In this document: positions 51,601 through 61,919 of the stretch, in pieces | How the letters are laid out: every line of letters starts with the position of its first letter | How positions within the stretch are numbered: position 1 is the stretch's first letter | Source of the DNA: Diprion similis | Lineage: Eukaryota; Arthropoda; Insecta; Hymenoptera; Diprionidae | DNA: 64,000 bases | Assembly: GCF_021155765.1 (NCBI RefSeq) | Contig: NC_060114.1 | Location: forward strand, 14,703,501 to 14,767,500 | Reading direction: 5' to 3' | Position numbers and translations under genes: made by a program | Notes under the pieces: generated by a model | The model's input: only the letters and a program-made list of their open reading frames with translations | What the model was told of the DNA's origin: nothing | Database searches by the model: none

Positions 51601-54600
51601 TACGTACGACCAATTCGTCGTGTGTCCCTGGGAAGAAGAAATCGAGGAGGTGGATAGTAAGTCGTGGATATCAATAAAGCGTTTTCGAGTCCCTTTCCGA
51701 CTGGCGGGTCCCTTTTCCTGGAGCAGTCTGAAGGCAAGGCTTAATATAGAACGCGGTATGAAACGGGCCGTGAATCAACCCTTAGCATAATTCTAACCCG
51801 ACGCCAGGTAGCGGCGGCGAAGCAATTGAGAATAGAAAAAAGAAAAGAGACGAAAATAAAGAGACCGGTTGAAAAAAGAAAGAGAGAACCACCCTCGGTA
51901 GCCCCGAAAAGTCAAAGTTCACCAAGTGCTTTTTGCAAGGGCCGGTCAATAGACCAAGACATTTCTTCACGATTTTTGCCCCTCTGATGTATGTATGTAC
52001 CAATATATGTATTCCGGATGACGATGGTGCGATAGCAGCATCTGTAAGCTGTTAAACTTTCCACCGATACGGTAGCAGCGTTAAACTTAGTGTCTCTTGT
52101 AGGCGGTAGTAGTTCAGAGTAACCTAGAAAGCACAAAGCGAAGAAGAAGTACAAAGAGAATGAATTGATCGGTTTATTGTACTCCTGGTCAACGTTTGTA
52201 TTGAGATAAGAGGTATATTTATACCACCATTCATCACTTGACGTATACACAAGATCTGCTGAAAACATGATCAAGCACTTCTACAAGTGACTTGGAGATC
52301 ATTAGACGATTTCCACTCAAAATCAATTGAATACCGACGAAATCACAATGTAGACGATTTTATTCTTACAGCAATACACCATGTCCGATGAATGCACTTG
52401 AATTGGAAATGTATAAGAACAAAATTTGCGTTGGGTGTAACAAATTCGAAGAATGGATGCAATGCCTTCTGGTGAGCAGAAACGTGTGATAAATTTATGC
52501 AGGGGACTGATTTATTGCGTGATTTACGAAATGAGAATGGAAAACATATATATCCACCACGTAGGTACGTGTAACAGAGCATAAAATGTATCGAGCAGAT
52601 CGAATTGGTTAGTTATTGCAGACCCTTGGTGGTCTCGATACAACGTAACTCGCGAGAATGGCGGCGGTAGTTTTGCAACGAAACGCGTTTACTAAGTTGT
52701 GGGCAAATTGAATTACCATTAACTGACATAAGGCTAACAGCAGCCCACCGCAAGAGTTCCTTCCCCTGCTCCTCTCACGCCCTCTGGCCTCACATCGTTC
52801 TCACTGGAACATCGAAGAAACGCTTTGTATCTGTTCCTGGGCATAAGACCACTACGGAGTATCCCAAAGGTGGAGAAGGAGCTTCCAATATCGATACTCA
52901 AGTCTTGAGTGGGAGTGCTACAACAAGAATGAAACGCGGAGAGGAAGAATTCGGTCGGTCGGTTGGTCGATCGGCCGGAATTTCACCCTCAGCGAAGCGG
53001 CAAATTCTCCTTGAAACTCTGATCTGAATAAGGTATATACATGTATAGATGATGATAAAAAAAAAAAAAAGAAAAGGAAAAAAAACCCTGAACCAACAAA
53101 GACGTGGCCGATAAGATTCTGCGATTTTTATAATGAAAAATATCTCACTACCCCAGCGACACGACCATCAGCCGTAGTTGAAGGCCTCCAGGCGAACATT
53201 GGCTAATCACACACATATCGGAAGCTCTCGCATGAGGCTTCTCAGCTTTGGACAGGATTCAGTAGACTCTATTCTCGAATTGGGCCACTTTAAAAGCGTT
53301 TGTTTTTTTCACACGATGACTCCCGAAATAAACCCTCCAAGTAGAGATTTGAAAACAAAAGTATCCTTATGTAGCCCGTTACAGTACTTCCATTTTCAAC
53401 AAGATGATCTGGACTCGTCATCAGAGGCAGACTTTGTGTGTACCTGTTGAATCGTTCTCGAGTGATTCGTCGTTTTCGTGCAGAGAGAGAAACGATACGA
53501 TCAATGTCTCTCGAGTTTTGTTTAAGGTTCCTCAAACTTTTGCTTTACACTCTCGTCGTCGTCGTCGTCGTCGTTTCTACTTCACTGCACTGCGAACTAC
53601 GAGAGAGTTTTGCGTCACGTACAACCCTTACCTACACCAACGATCCGGCTATTTCAGTCACTTGGACAATGAAGCTGGTTGACAATAAGGAAGATGGCAG
53701 CCCGACGGTAGCAGGTTCCAAGTAATAAGTTCCGAACACTGCACCACGGATGACTCGCGGCCTGCCAAGGTATGATTAAAAAACTACCGCACCAAAGAAT
53801 CATGGTTTGCAAAAGCTTCGGTGACGTAAAATAGTATCCAGCACCGAAATTCGCAGCCAATTCTCATTTGGAGTTCCGAATAACCGCTACTGAGTCTGGT
53901 AAAGTTTGACAATGACATGCTGCTCATCGTTCACCACTGAACGAACAAACAGCAATTCTGTTATTATGATAACTGCAAGATTGCAGTTGTTGCCACAACA
54001 ACCGTCATACAGACTATATCACCGATACGCTCTAAAATCTTTCAAACTTATCTTACGATCTTCCCTTCCTGTCACATTACATTCCACAATAAAAACGATT
54101 GTGCTCGAAACTTGGCCGGTTTCAAATTCTAACGACTCGATCAGTTTCGTGCATCCCTGAATCAACTTACTGACATGTTACATCACCGTTTTGTACCGTC
54201 GTCAGCAACAGCAGGAGCGGCAAATATACGCTAATGCGGTTAACGATATGGGCTTAATACTAGCGCACGTTGCCAACCAACCGCCTTAGTCCTCCCCAGT
54301 TTCATACGACATACGAGATATATCACACACTCATAAGGTGGTTACGAAATGATATGGTGTGAAAAAGAAACGTCTCTATTTTTGGCCGTTATCACATGTC
54401 AATATTGTCACATTTGCATGAATTTGCATACCAACGGAAATGTGTCTCGTTCAGAGTGTACAACCATCCAGCTAACTAATAAAATCATATTGCCTCGCAC
54501 GTATTAAGTGCGATAAGATTTACAAGCTTCCAAGCTCGGAAAATCGTGACTGAGAGCGTGACAAAACCTGATAAAAGTTGGACCAACTGCGGATTCGTAG

Positions 54601-56728
54601 GTACGTACCCTGGTACGAATCGCTCGCCCCAAGTTCGCCCTGATTTAGAGCAGCGATGGGGTAGGTGTTGATGGTTACTACATACCCTACACGCAGTATT
54701 TACTACGACAGTATTACCATCGTCATCCGCAAGCGAAAAAGAAACCGAGTCAATTCATCGGCTTTAAGCATTGTCGCTTTTCTCGTACCGTCAAATGTTG
54801 CAAATTCTATTCCTTACTTTTGTATAAGAATATCGACGTTACGTAATTCAACCGAATTAACCTAATGGAAAAATCTGCAACTTTTTCTTTCCTTTAATCT
54901 TATTTTTAGACAGTAATGAGCTTATTAATTTGATGAATATCTCCCGCTGCCTTCATACTGCGCCATCGAGTTACGTGCCTTATACGATTTTCCCACCACT
55001 GCGGACAATTTCAACGAACCTTCGCTTATTAGTCTTCTAGTTTTCTTTCCCACTTCATTCTCTCCCTGTCACTACTTCCTATTCTATTCCACCATTTAAT
55101 GTTCAAGAATTTCACAGCCGTGTAGATGATCTCATTTGACAATATTCAGGAAAAATTAATAAAACTTAATAGTATAACATCATCTTTATCGACTAATCAA
55201 TGAAGCATACGAGCGAGTCATGGTCTCATAAAAACGATAGCTCAGTTGCACTGATGACAAAGTTTAATATTAATTAACCTGAGATGTTCGTTTAGATGTA
55301 ATTAATTAACAATTACGTACGGTCATTAAGCCGAGATTGCAGACAGGATGGTAGTGCAAAGAACAGGATATCCACTATCCGCAAAACATTTCCGTTATAA
55401 CGCTTCCCTCAATTTTTTGCCCATCAGACTCGAATTGAGCGTAACCCGTTTCTTTCTATGTGCACCGCACACATTTACACATACATTCAAGTATACAAAT
55501 TAATTATTCCAATTCTATCAGTTACATACACATCGGTGAGTCACATTAGAGATTCTCCGCAAAGTCAATTACAATATATGAATTGATTCTGAAATGAGTT
55601 TTTACCTTTTCTCAAGAACAAGTACAAAATTTCGGTCTGGCGAAGAAATGGTACCAATGATTTTAACGATGTTCCATGCGATGGATGCACGTAGTTATAT
55701 CGTATAAAATGAGAGAGCTGGAATTGATTTAAACATTTGCCGGTTACGTGCCTACGTAAGCCGATGGTACGATTGTGATAAAATGCCCGGCTGTAATGGT
55801 GCAGTATAAAATGCTCCACGTGGTAAAGTTTGTCGAAGAAACTTGCGCATACGACCGCATTGCCGTTGAAAAGGCAGTACCTTAACACCGTAAATAAGTC
55901 AACTGCAGGGGTTGAAACGTTCTTTGTAAAATTAAGGATATATACGAACTTTGTTGTGTGACACGTGTTCAGTAAGTGCAAAAATTAATATTCAATCCTC
56001 AACCTTGATTATACGGTACAAGGAAGGTAATTGAATTGTAGTCCGAAAATTATGAGTAACTCTATGAGTAATTGGTATGCCATCCTGAAGATGAAGTAGT
56101 ACCTTCATCCTCCGAAGTTGAAGCCTCATCAATGGGTTCCGGAGATGTTCCTGGCGACGGAGTTGTACCGCGAACGATTTCGTTGCGCCTACGTTCAGGT
56201 GAAGAGGCGTAGATGGATCTTCGAGCATCCCTGTACTCGATCCCTGGTGATCTTCTTCCGGAAAAGTCAGTCGGAGTAGCAGGCCGCCTTCTACGGTAAC
56301 CAGAAGAGAGGAAGAGAGAGGATCTAATTATCCACGAGACATTACCGTTGATATGAAGTTCGACCTACGATTCTACTCTTCTTCTATCTTCATAGGTAAA
56401 GTAATCTATGCCAGTTCGGTATACATAGAAAAAGAGTAGAACTGTAGGTGAAAATTAATAAGTGTTGTGTTTACGACCGCGGTGCGACGTACTCCTTGGA
56501 TATGGAAGTTGGCGGCGTGACGACGGTCCTTCTGCATGGAGCAGAGGTGTCCTTGAGGTCTGCGGATGTAGTAGCATTTGCCAATTGAAGATTGGCAGAG
56601 GACTTGGCTTCCTTGGCGGGAGATGATGGCGGCGAGTTCGGCGGCGACGGTGAGGGACTCGCCGATCTTCCAGAACTGTAGCATACCGCAGCCTTCCTGA
56701 GTGTCTCCCGGCACAACTCGGAGAACAT
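33196..56728 (-). CDS. ens: Ensconsin / MAP7-family microtubule-associated protein, 17 coding exons
   Basis: The coding exons, 5' to 3', are 56475-56728, 56103-56290, 50373-50441, 49811-49876, 49293-49482, 48706-49052, 47315-47524, 45539-46015, 42218-42397, 41512-41843, 40998-41316, 40784-40905, 40363-40604, 40038-40161, 39507-39940, 33528-33799 and 33196-33209. They total 3840 nt (1279 residues plus TAG) and all junctions keep phase. The N-terminal basic helical region (about 206-305) ends in FAFGSSTPRML and binds microtubules. A polyQ tract lies near 577-600. The MAP7 domain (about 880-1030), a charged Glu/Arg helix ending KRVEAIMLRTR, binds kinesin-1. Asn/Ser-rich tails follow. The family recruits and activates kinesin-1 on microtubules. 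The start (MFSELCRE, preceded by an in-frame TAA) is the least certain part, because an overlapping upstream ORF and a possible alternative first exon exist. Donors GTTGGT, GTACTA and GTGCGT are weak but fixed by phase. Exon skipping isoforms are likely. Confidence 0.92.
33800..39506. other. Ensconsin last long intron (5.7 kb)
   Basis: No gene was supported on either strand. It contains GTAG/TTAG repeats at 35380-35430 and AT-rich and short CT-rich tracts (37045-37100). The plus-strand frame at 38777-39034 lacks splice and start context. Confidence 0.6.
39429..39477. repeat. (CAT)n microsatellite
   Basis: About 49 bp of uninterrupted ATC/CAT units, in the intron 30 bp downstream of the donor at 39507 on the minus strand. 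Confidence 0.95.
40038..40905 (-). CDS. ens: Ensconsin exons encoding the MAP7 domain (kinesin-1 binding)
   Basis: Three exons, 40784-40905, 40363-40604 and 40038-40161, encode a continuous Glu/Arg/Lys/Gln-rich helix. It opens with TRITTEEEAKAALAERRR, continues with repeated AEEEEQRR and RKRREEEARQ stretches, and closes with KRVEAIMLRTRGK. The heptad-like charge pattern and closing motif are typical of the MAP7 Pfam domain. Introns are short (about 180-200 bp). Confidence 0.93.
42398..45538. other. Ensconsin intron (3.1 kb)
   Basis: AT-rich, with a TA repeat at 43298-43325. The flanking exons join in phase without an additional exon, and I found no cassette exon with good splice sites inside. 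Confidence 0.6.
43298..43325. repeat. (TA)n microsatellite
   Basis: A dinucleotide run inside an ensconsin intron. Confidence 0.95.
45539..46015 (-). CDS. ens: Ensconsin exon with Ser/Arg-rich linker and CAG-encoded polyQ
   Basis: 159 codons begin GEDSDGTPGTPSSAYLRVNR and include TYSMSRLDQL and SMSHLAAAG, a serine/basic linker between the two helical regions. The exon ends in a Gln run broken by His (CAG with CAA and CAC/CAT) at about 45541-45602, directly before the donor CAAG|GTAAGC. The repeat abuts the splice site, so length change could affect splicing as well as the protein. Confidence 0.9.
48706..49482 (-). CDS. ens: Ensconsin exons encoding the N-terminal microtubule-binding region
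   Basis: Exons 49293-49482 and 48706-49052 join AG|G. The product has DRQNEERQRKLEELRQQ, a helix ending EERRKRIDELRSRDNDRR, then RKRLIWEAEQERREAIL and EKSQIVFAFGSSTPRML. These are hallmarks of the MAP7/ensconsin amino-terminal block. The second exon ends with a Ser/Arg-rich segment (RRATSTTN, RRSSERELDGSKKR) and uses a weak GTTGGT donor, chosen because only it keeps phase with 47315-47524. Confidence 0.93.
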
Positions 56729-56742
56729 GTCTTATCCCCCAT
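49871..56742 (-). other. Overlapping upstream ORF in the ensconsin 5' exons
   Basis: An ATG in strong context (GGCCATGG) at 56742 lies 14 nt upstream of the ensconsin ATG in a different frame (MGDKTCSPS). In the spliced message it stays open through 56475, 56103-56290 and 50373-50441, and stops (ATG TGA) at 49871 in the 49811-49876 exon: 176 codons. The product is Arg/Pro/His-rich, as expected for an off-frame reading of GC-rich sequence, so it may be regulatory rather than a protein gene. Confidence 0.45.
50442..56102. other. Ensconsin 5' intron (5.7 kb)
   Basis: No further coding exon was needed for phase. It holds an A-run near 53055 and a TCG-type triplet run near 53554-53573. Frames such as 53438-53725 plus and 55565-55981 minus have no start or splice support. 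Confidence 0.55.
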
Positions 56743-57420
56743 GGCCGGCCCAAGAGGCCACCAACCTCGCCGCCACTGTTCAGTCTTCTCCAGACCTTTG
56801 ATCGGTGTAAAAAATGGTCCACGCGTTTGCAAGCATAACCGAAGAACACCTTCTGTTACCCGGAAGAATATCACCTTCTCTTCATGAAGTCAGGTATAAA
56901 CAGCGTCACGCACTCACGCACTATCGACGGTGATACTCTTCCGAAATCCACGTATCCAAGATGCAGTAAATCTGAACTTAAGTCGTGACCGTGTTGCGAA
57001 TGCACGTGTATCTTTTGATCGTTCCTCCGTAGTCGTTAGGCGCGGAAAACTCCGATTGCGATGTGCTGGATTGCAGAAGCGTCTGCAAGGTCGTTGAAGA
57101 CCCTCGTGTCACGATGGCTTGACATGTTGTCAAAAACGTGGAGTGAACGGGAGGGTGCGATCTCTGGGCGAGGACTGAGGATTCGGTACTGAGTTGCGAG
57201 GTACGCTTTAGGAAAGCTCGTAACCAAGAGGGAGGCACCATCGCTGGGGACTCCCCCGCCGCAACCCTCCACCACCAACGAACCTCCCCGCAACGCTGTT
57301 GCATCGATCAGTTGCGCGCCGTTCGCAGGCGGCTTTCAGCTGCCGCTCCAGGTTCCTCAGTCACCAGGTCGGTCGGACCTCATCATCTTCAGCGTTTATA
57401 TTTCATCCGGTGATACTTTC
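56729..57420 (-). promoter_or_regulatory. Ensconsin 5' UTR and CpG-rich candidate promoter
   Basis: The region is GC-richer than either flank, with two overlapping minus-strand frames open at 56978-57304, as expected when stop codons are rare. An in-frame TAA just before the ATG at 56728 marks the 5' UTR. A transcription start near 57.3 kb is inferred from the fall in GC content upstream; no TATA box was found. Confidence 0.45.
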
Positions 57421-59130
57421 ACGCCTTTAGATTTCCTATAGTGGTTGCTTCTTACTATAGTGGAAGCCGATGAGACAAGTCATTTGCATCCCCTTGACAT
57501 GCAGATGTTACATTGGCATTGTATAATGTTGTATAAAGGAGTCAATTATCCGGCTTCTTGAAGCACCTCTCGAATGTAGACATTGGACGATTTTCACATG
57601 TAGATCGTAATCCTACGAGTTTTTCAACGGCGGCAACAAAGAAGTAATAGAAAGAATGAATTTCAGTTTGAAAATTTCCTGCTTCATGGAACGTCAATTA
57701 AACCTTCGTCGTGTTTCCCGCTCGATTTGCTGATCGGTCGAGGATAATGAAATTTCTCAACTTAATTGCCCGAGATTAGTTCCGGCAGTTGAGTACTATG
57801 GGTTGGTAACAAGCCACCCCCATCGTCGTTGTCTGTTATACCCGAATCTACTTCGAGAACGACTGATTGTATTTGAATTCTTTTTCACTCAAAGGTTTTT
57901 TTCTTCAAATTTTTTTTCCTTCAGTCAACGATGGAATACTTATTTAGTTACGCGCTATTTAATGCTATTTCCACGACAATAGTGGTATCGAAAATACGAA
58001 ACGAGCCGTACACAAGACAAGAAATTGACCAAGCTGGTGCATCGATACTTAACGAAACACAACTCTGGTAATGTCCAAGTTGAAAGTTCTAAGAAACCCT
58101 GAAGCACTGTGAGAGAGTTTACAGGATAGAGAATCTGGTCTTCAAACTCGAAAATGTTTTACAACCCCCCCGGCAGCATTCCCACTAATAATGGGTAAAA
58201 TCCAGGGCTACCGGGTAGTACCGGGTGATAAAATAATTTTTATTCCACTTCCGATTCTTGAGATTTGAATCTCACCAGATGCTCAGTCTTGAATCGAAAG
58301 AGGCTATCATATCCATACCGACACATAACCTTAAGTACTAACTAAACCCAAAGCTTAGAATTGGATCGATATTGAACAATGGGCGCGGAAATGCGCTGAA
58401 GCGTTCACGCTAATCCTCGACTCCCAGTCGCAAGGTTTGTATTAAATTAATTTTCATATCTCCGCGAAAATTTCCTCTCTCGGACTAGAGCGCCTCAGCT
58501 GAAGTAGTGAATCCGTTATGATGGCGTCCGCTTAAACCTATCAAGAGACAATCCGTGCTGAAACACCATCAAGCCCTCCAGGAGGTGCGGGTCAACAATC
58601 TGGACGTTCCGTAGAAGATGGAAAGTCTCGCCTCAATTTCAAATGATACGTATATATAGGCGGTAAAACGGTAGCGAAAAGGTCAAGTGCCAATTATGGT
58701 GAGGGGGGAGGGGGGGGGGGAGAGGGGGCAATTTGCCCAGGGCAAGACATATCTCGGCTAGCCCATCAAGTTCAGTCTCTGCTATCTCGGTATCCTTTCG
58801 CAGCAGTCTCGTTGTTTCCCCGGCGTTACAACGGAAGCAGGCGCCGCAGGTTTCCCCGAGGGTTTCAGTCACATCCTCCATAACTCAAAATTGCAACATA
58901 TCTATATCAGGCACAAATAACGAAAACGACGTGAAGTGAAGCAATAGGTTCGTGCCAATCGCGGTATGAAGCAGACGCAAGAAGAAATCTCGACTGTAAC
59001 GATGTGATCAAATTCTTAAAACTCAATTCACCGTCCGGTCATTCTTCATGCACCATCGCATCGGCCAGAAATCAGCTGACTGTATTTGGTATTTTATTCC
59101 GTTTACGATTCTGTTTTCAAGGATTTACTT

Positions 59131-59505
59131 TCACGGAGTGCATCCATCTATACACAAAGCATAATATGCATGAAATGTAGGTACATTGGTTTTCTCTGAA
59201 GCAAAAGAACAAGCAGCAGTAGCAGCTGGATCTATGCCAGCAGGGCGATGTTTTGATGAGAAGGATTCGTCCATCTTCTTGTACTTTTTCAGGAGGCTGA
59301 ACGCTCCTTTTTCCGTGGCACCAAATGACTCTGATTGTGAAGCATTGTCGCTCAAATTTACAATCCTCCCTGTATTGAAACAAATACGGGAATGCCTCTT
59401 GATATTTCACAGTATCTTTTCTCCACTCTTCCAGCGATGAGGTCAGGGGTCTCTTGAACGAATGCGAAGCCCCAGGGGTGACGTTCAGAGTATAGTGATA
59501 CCTAT
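59131..59505 (-). pseudogene. Protein-like ORF fragments, frame change between them (unidentified)
   Basis: Minus-strand 59370-59505 reads YHYTLNVTPGASHSFKRPL and on to EEWRKDTVKYQEAFPYLF. Below 59369 the more protein-like frame is a different one, GRIVNLSDNASQSESFGATE to HAYYALCIDGCTP and a TGA at 59131. A possible acceptor (TTTCAATACAG|GG) sits at the switch. It may be one exon of an unrecognised gene, a decayed gene copy, or chance. Confidence 0.25.
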
Positions 59506-59902
59506 TCCAGAGACAGAGGTAAGATGAAACGCAGAAATACAGGATACCGAAATGAGGCTACCGAAATGTCTTCCTTCACTGCTGAGGCAAACGACTTAAG
59601 CGGAGAACTTTTCATCACGGTTGTTTACACTTCTTCCCGAACGAGTCGCACGAGTGAATTCAAATCCACTGACTTATATCGGTCTTTCAGTATGTGTATA
59701 TACATAGCGAACCAGCCTCCGGTCGCTAACTCCAGTTAATCCCATCCTTCTGTTATCATTCTCTGTTCTACAGTTCCCAGAGTTCTTTCCTAACTTTTGA
59801 CTATCAGAGCGAGATGAACGAACTCTGAGGATGATCGCTGAATCCTCAAAGAAAACAGCGTTTGAAATAAGATCCACCAATTTTACACAGGTCATTACAT
59901 TC

Positions 59903-60751
59903 AACCTGCAACCTTTTGTATCGCAGAGTTTTAAGGTGCTTATAAAGAAGCGTTGGACACCTCGAAAACGCGGGGAAGCAAAACTCCTATACCGCTCAAG
60001 CGATCAGAGTGAAATTTGGGCAATTAATGCCTTATTTTAGCAAAAAGTGGAGCGCCTTTTTACTTTTTCAAAATTTAGGAAAAAAATTTACAGATTGGTT
60101 ACCACCCACAGAAATTGGCCAAATTTTCACAGTTGCACTGAATGGATAAACCTATCCGGTATGATGCCACTCGGCGGTGATAAAACACGCATTTTGAGCC
60201 TAGTCCCATGAGATTTGATGGTAGAATGACGAAATGGCAGCTGATCTGGTTTTCGATTACGAAGTACACTGAAATCTCATTTTGGCGACATTTGTTATCG
60301 ACATTACGCGCATGCCGGTAATGTATGCGTCTAATGTCGGTAAAAAATTACCGGCAGGCGTGAAAAATCGGTAACAAGTGTCGCCAAAATGAGATTTCGG
60401 TGTACTTCGTAATCGAAAACCAGATCAACTGTCATTTCGTTATTTTACCATAAAATCTCATGGAACTGGGCTCAAAATGTGTGTTTCATCACCGCCGAGT
60501 GGCATCATACCGGATAGTTCGATCCATTCAGTGCAACTGTGAAAATTTGTCCAATTTCTGTAAGTGGTAACCAATCTGTAAATTTTTTTTCAAAGTTTTG
60601 AAAAATAAAAAGACGCTTCACTTTTTGCCAAAATAAGGTATTAACTGCCCAAGTTTCACTCTGATCGCTTGAGCGGTATAGGAGTTTTGCATCCCCGCGT
60701 TTTCGAGGTGTACAGCGGGTCTTTATAAGCACTTTAATAGTCGCAGGTTAC
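59903..60751. mobile_element. Foldback element with ~400-bp inverted arms
   Basis: Arms at about 59903-60322 and 60347-60751 are near-complete reverse complements with scattered substitutions, separated by a 24-nt loop centred at 60334. The outermost match is AACCTGC; the left arm has a short insertion near 59912-59930. Both arms share 'cacctcgaaaacgcgggga' and 'ccgctcaagcgatcagagtga', and the core reads 'tctcattttggcgacat'. Related open frames on opposite strands are only a result of the arm duplication. No transposase is present. Confidence 0.8.
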
Positions 60752-61637
60752 CAGTGTGAACTAGTCAACATTGTAATTAGGGATCTGAGGTTAAACCCTA
60801 GGAGAATGAGGTGGAGAAACAGAGGAACTTTTTCACGACCGTCTGCACAGAGAAGAGAAATAAAATTCAACCGTGTATCAGCCAGAAGTAGCGGGGATTT
60901 CGGGGGTTTTTACCGGGGATATACACATCGAGGGAAGGGGGATTCCCTGAGCCCTGCAGGCTTGGATGGGAAAGCCAGTTGGTACACTTCCAACCGCTTT
61001 CAAAGCGTTGATTTATTGTCAATAGCGCTTCTTCTTCGTGTGTGCGTCTGCGCCACGCGAGATATGTACCTTGTACCGTTCTCCTCAAGTACCCAAAAGA
61101 AATATTCTACCAGAAAAAAGTTAATTTCCAGTAGGCACTTCCATGGATAAGAAACAAAAGAGAAACGATACGAAACGTCGGCTAGGCCAGCTGACCTCGG
61201 AGTCTCCGCGCGTTGCCTTTTCCATTTTATTTCCTCTTTTCCCTCTTCTGGAATCTGTAACCTTGTGTGACGGTGTCGAATCGTTTTTCACACGACAGAA
61301 TGGAAGCAGTACCGTTATCCCAAGAGGAAAATCCGTCATCTTCACTGCGAGCTCACTGTCACGGGCAGGAAAGTTTTTCTCTGTTGTAATTTTTTTTTTT
61401 TTTTTTCAACTTTTTTATCTCTCATTTTGGCACCCATTGTTATCGAGAACGAAATTACAAATAAATACCGAGAGAATGAATGAATATAGAGCAAGTTTCG
61501 TTCGTGATGGATTTACGTGTAAAAATGCTATACCACAGTCCAGTTGCTGTACTGTTTTGGAAGAATTGAAAGAAAATGATTTGCTTCTAGAAGATTTCAC
61601 CAGCGGGAAGAAAAAAAAATACACACACATTTCGGTA

Positions 61638-61668
<31 letters not shown>

Positions 61669-61669
61669 C
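61638..61669. repeat. (GAT)n microsatellite
   Basis: A run of GAT units that encodes a false poly-Asp stretch on the plus strand. Confidence 0.95.
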
Positions 61670-61825
61670 GTATTTCTTTTTCCAAAAAGAAAGGAAGCAA
61701 AGATAACTTCAGGTCGTTACCGAGTACGTACGTAGAAAAGTTTTCCACCCCTTGGAGATACTTCATCGATAAAACCTAAACTGTCGCGGTGTTTCACCCT
61801 CGGCTTCTGTTTATACATATATAGT

Positions 61826-61919
61826 ATATATATATATATATATATATATATTACACCAGCCTCCCTTCCAAACTATATGAGAATAACTTTACTCATGGGA
61901 TATATATATATATATATAT
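61826..61919. repeat. Two (AT)n microsatellites
   Basis: AT runs at 61826-61850 and 61901-61919 are separated by 50 bp of unique sequence. Confidence 0.9.

Noticed and set aside
56978..57304. 108-codon and 85-codon overlapping minus-strand frames upstream of ensconsin
   Set aside because: Both are open because the 5' region is GC-rich; neither joins in phase to the first ensconsin exon and an in-frame stop precedes the modelled ATG.
58639..58881. 80-codon minus-strand frame (MEDVTETLGET) that might be another ensconsin first exon
   Set aside because: No GT donor of reasonable quality precedes the poly-Pro tract made by a C/G-rich repeat, so it cannot be joined in phase.
59831..60732. Similar short ORFs on opposite strands suggesting a duplicated gene
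   Set aside because: The similarity follows from the inverted arms of the foldback element; the left-arm frame stops at a point where the right-arm frame continues, and neither has a start or domain.
61143..61706. 187-codon plus-strand open frame starting with ATG
   Set aside because: Poly-Phe from a T-run and poly-Asp from (GAT)n make up much of it; the rest shows no recognisable motif.
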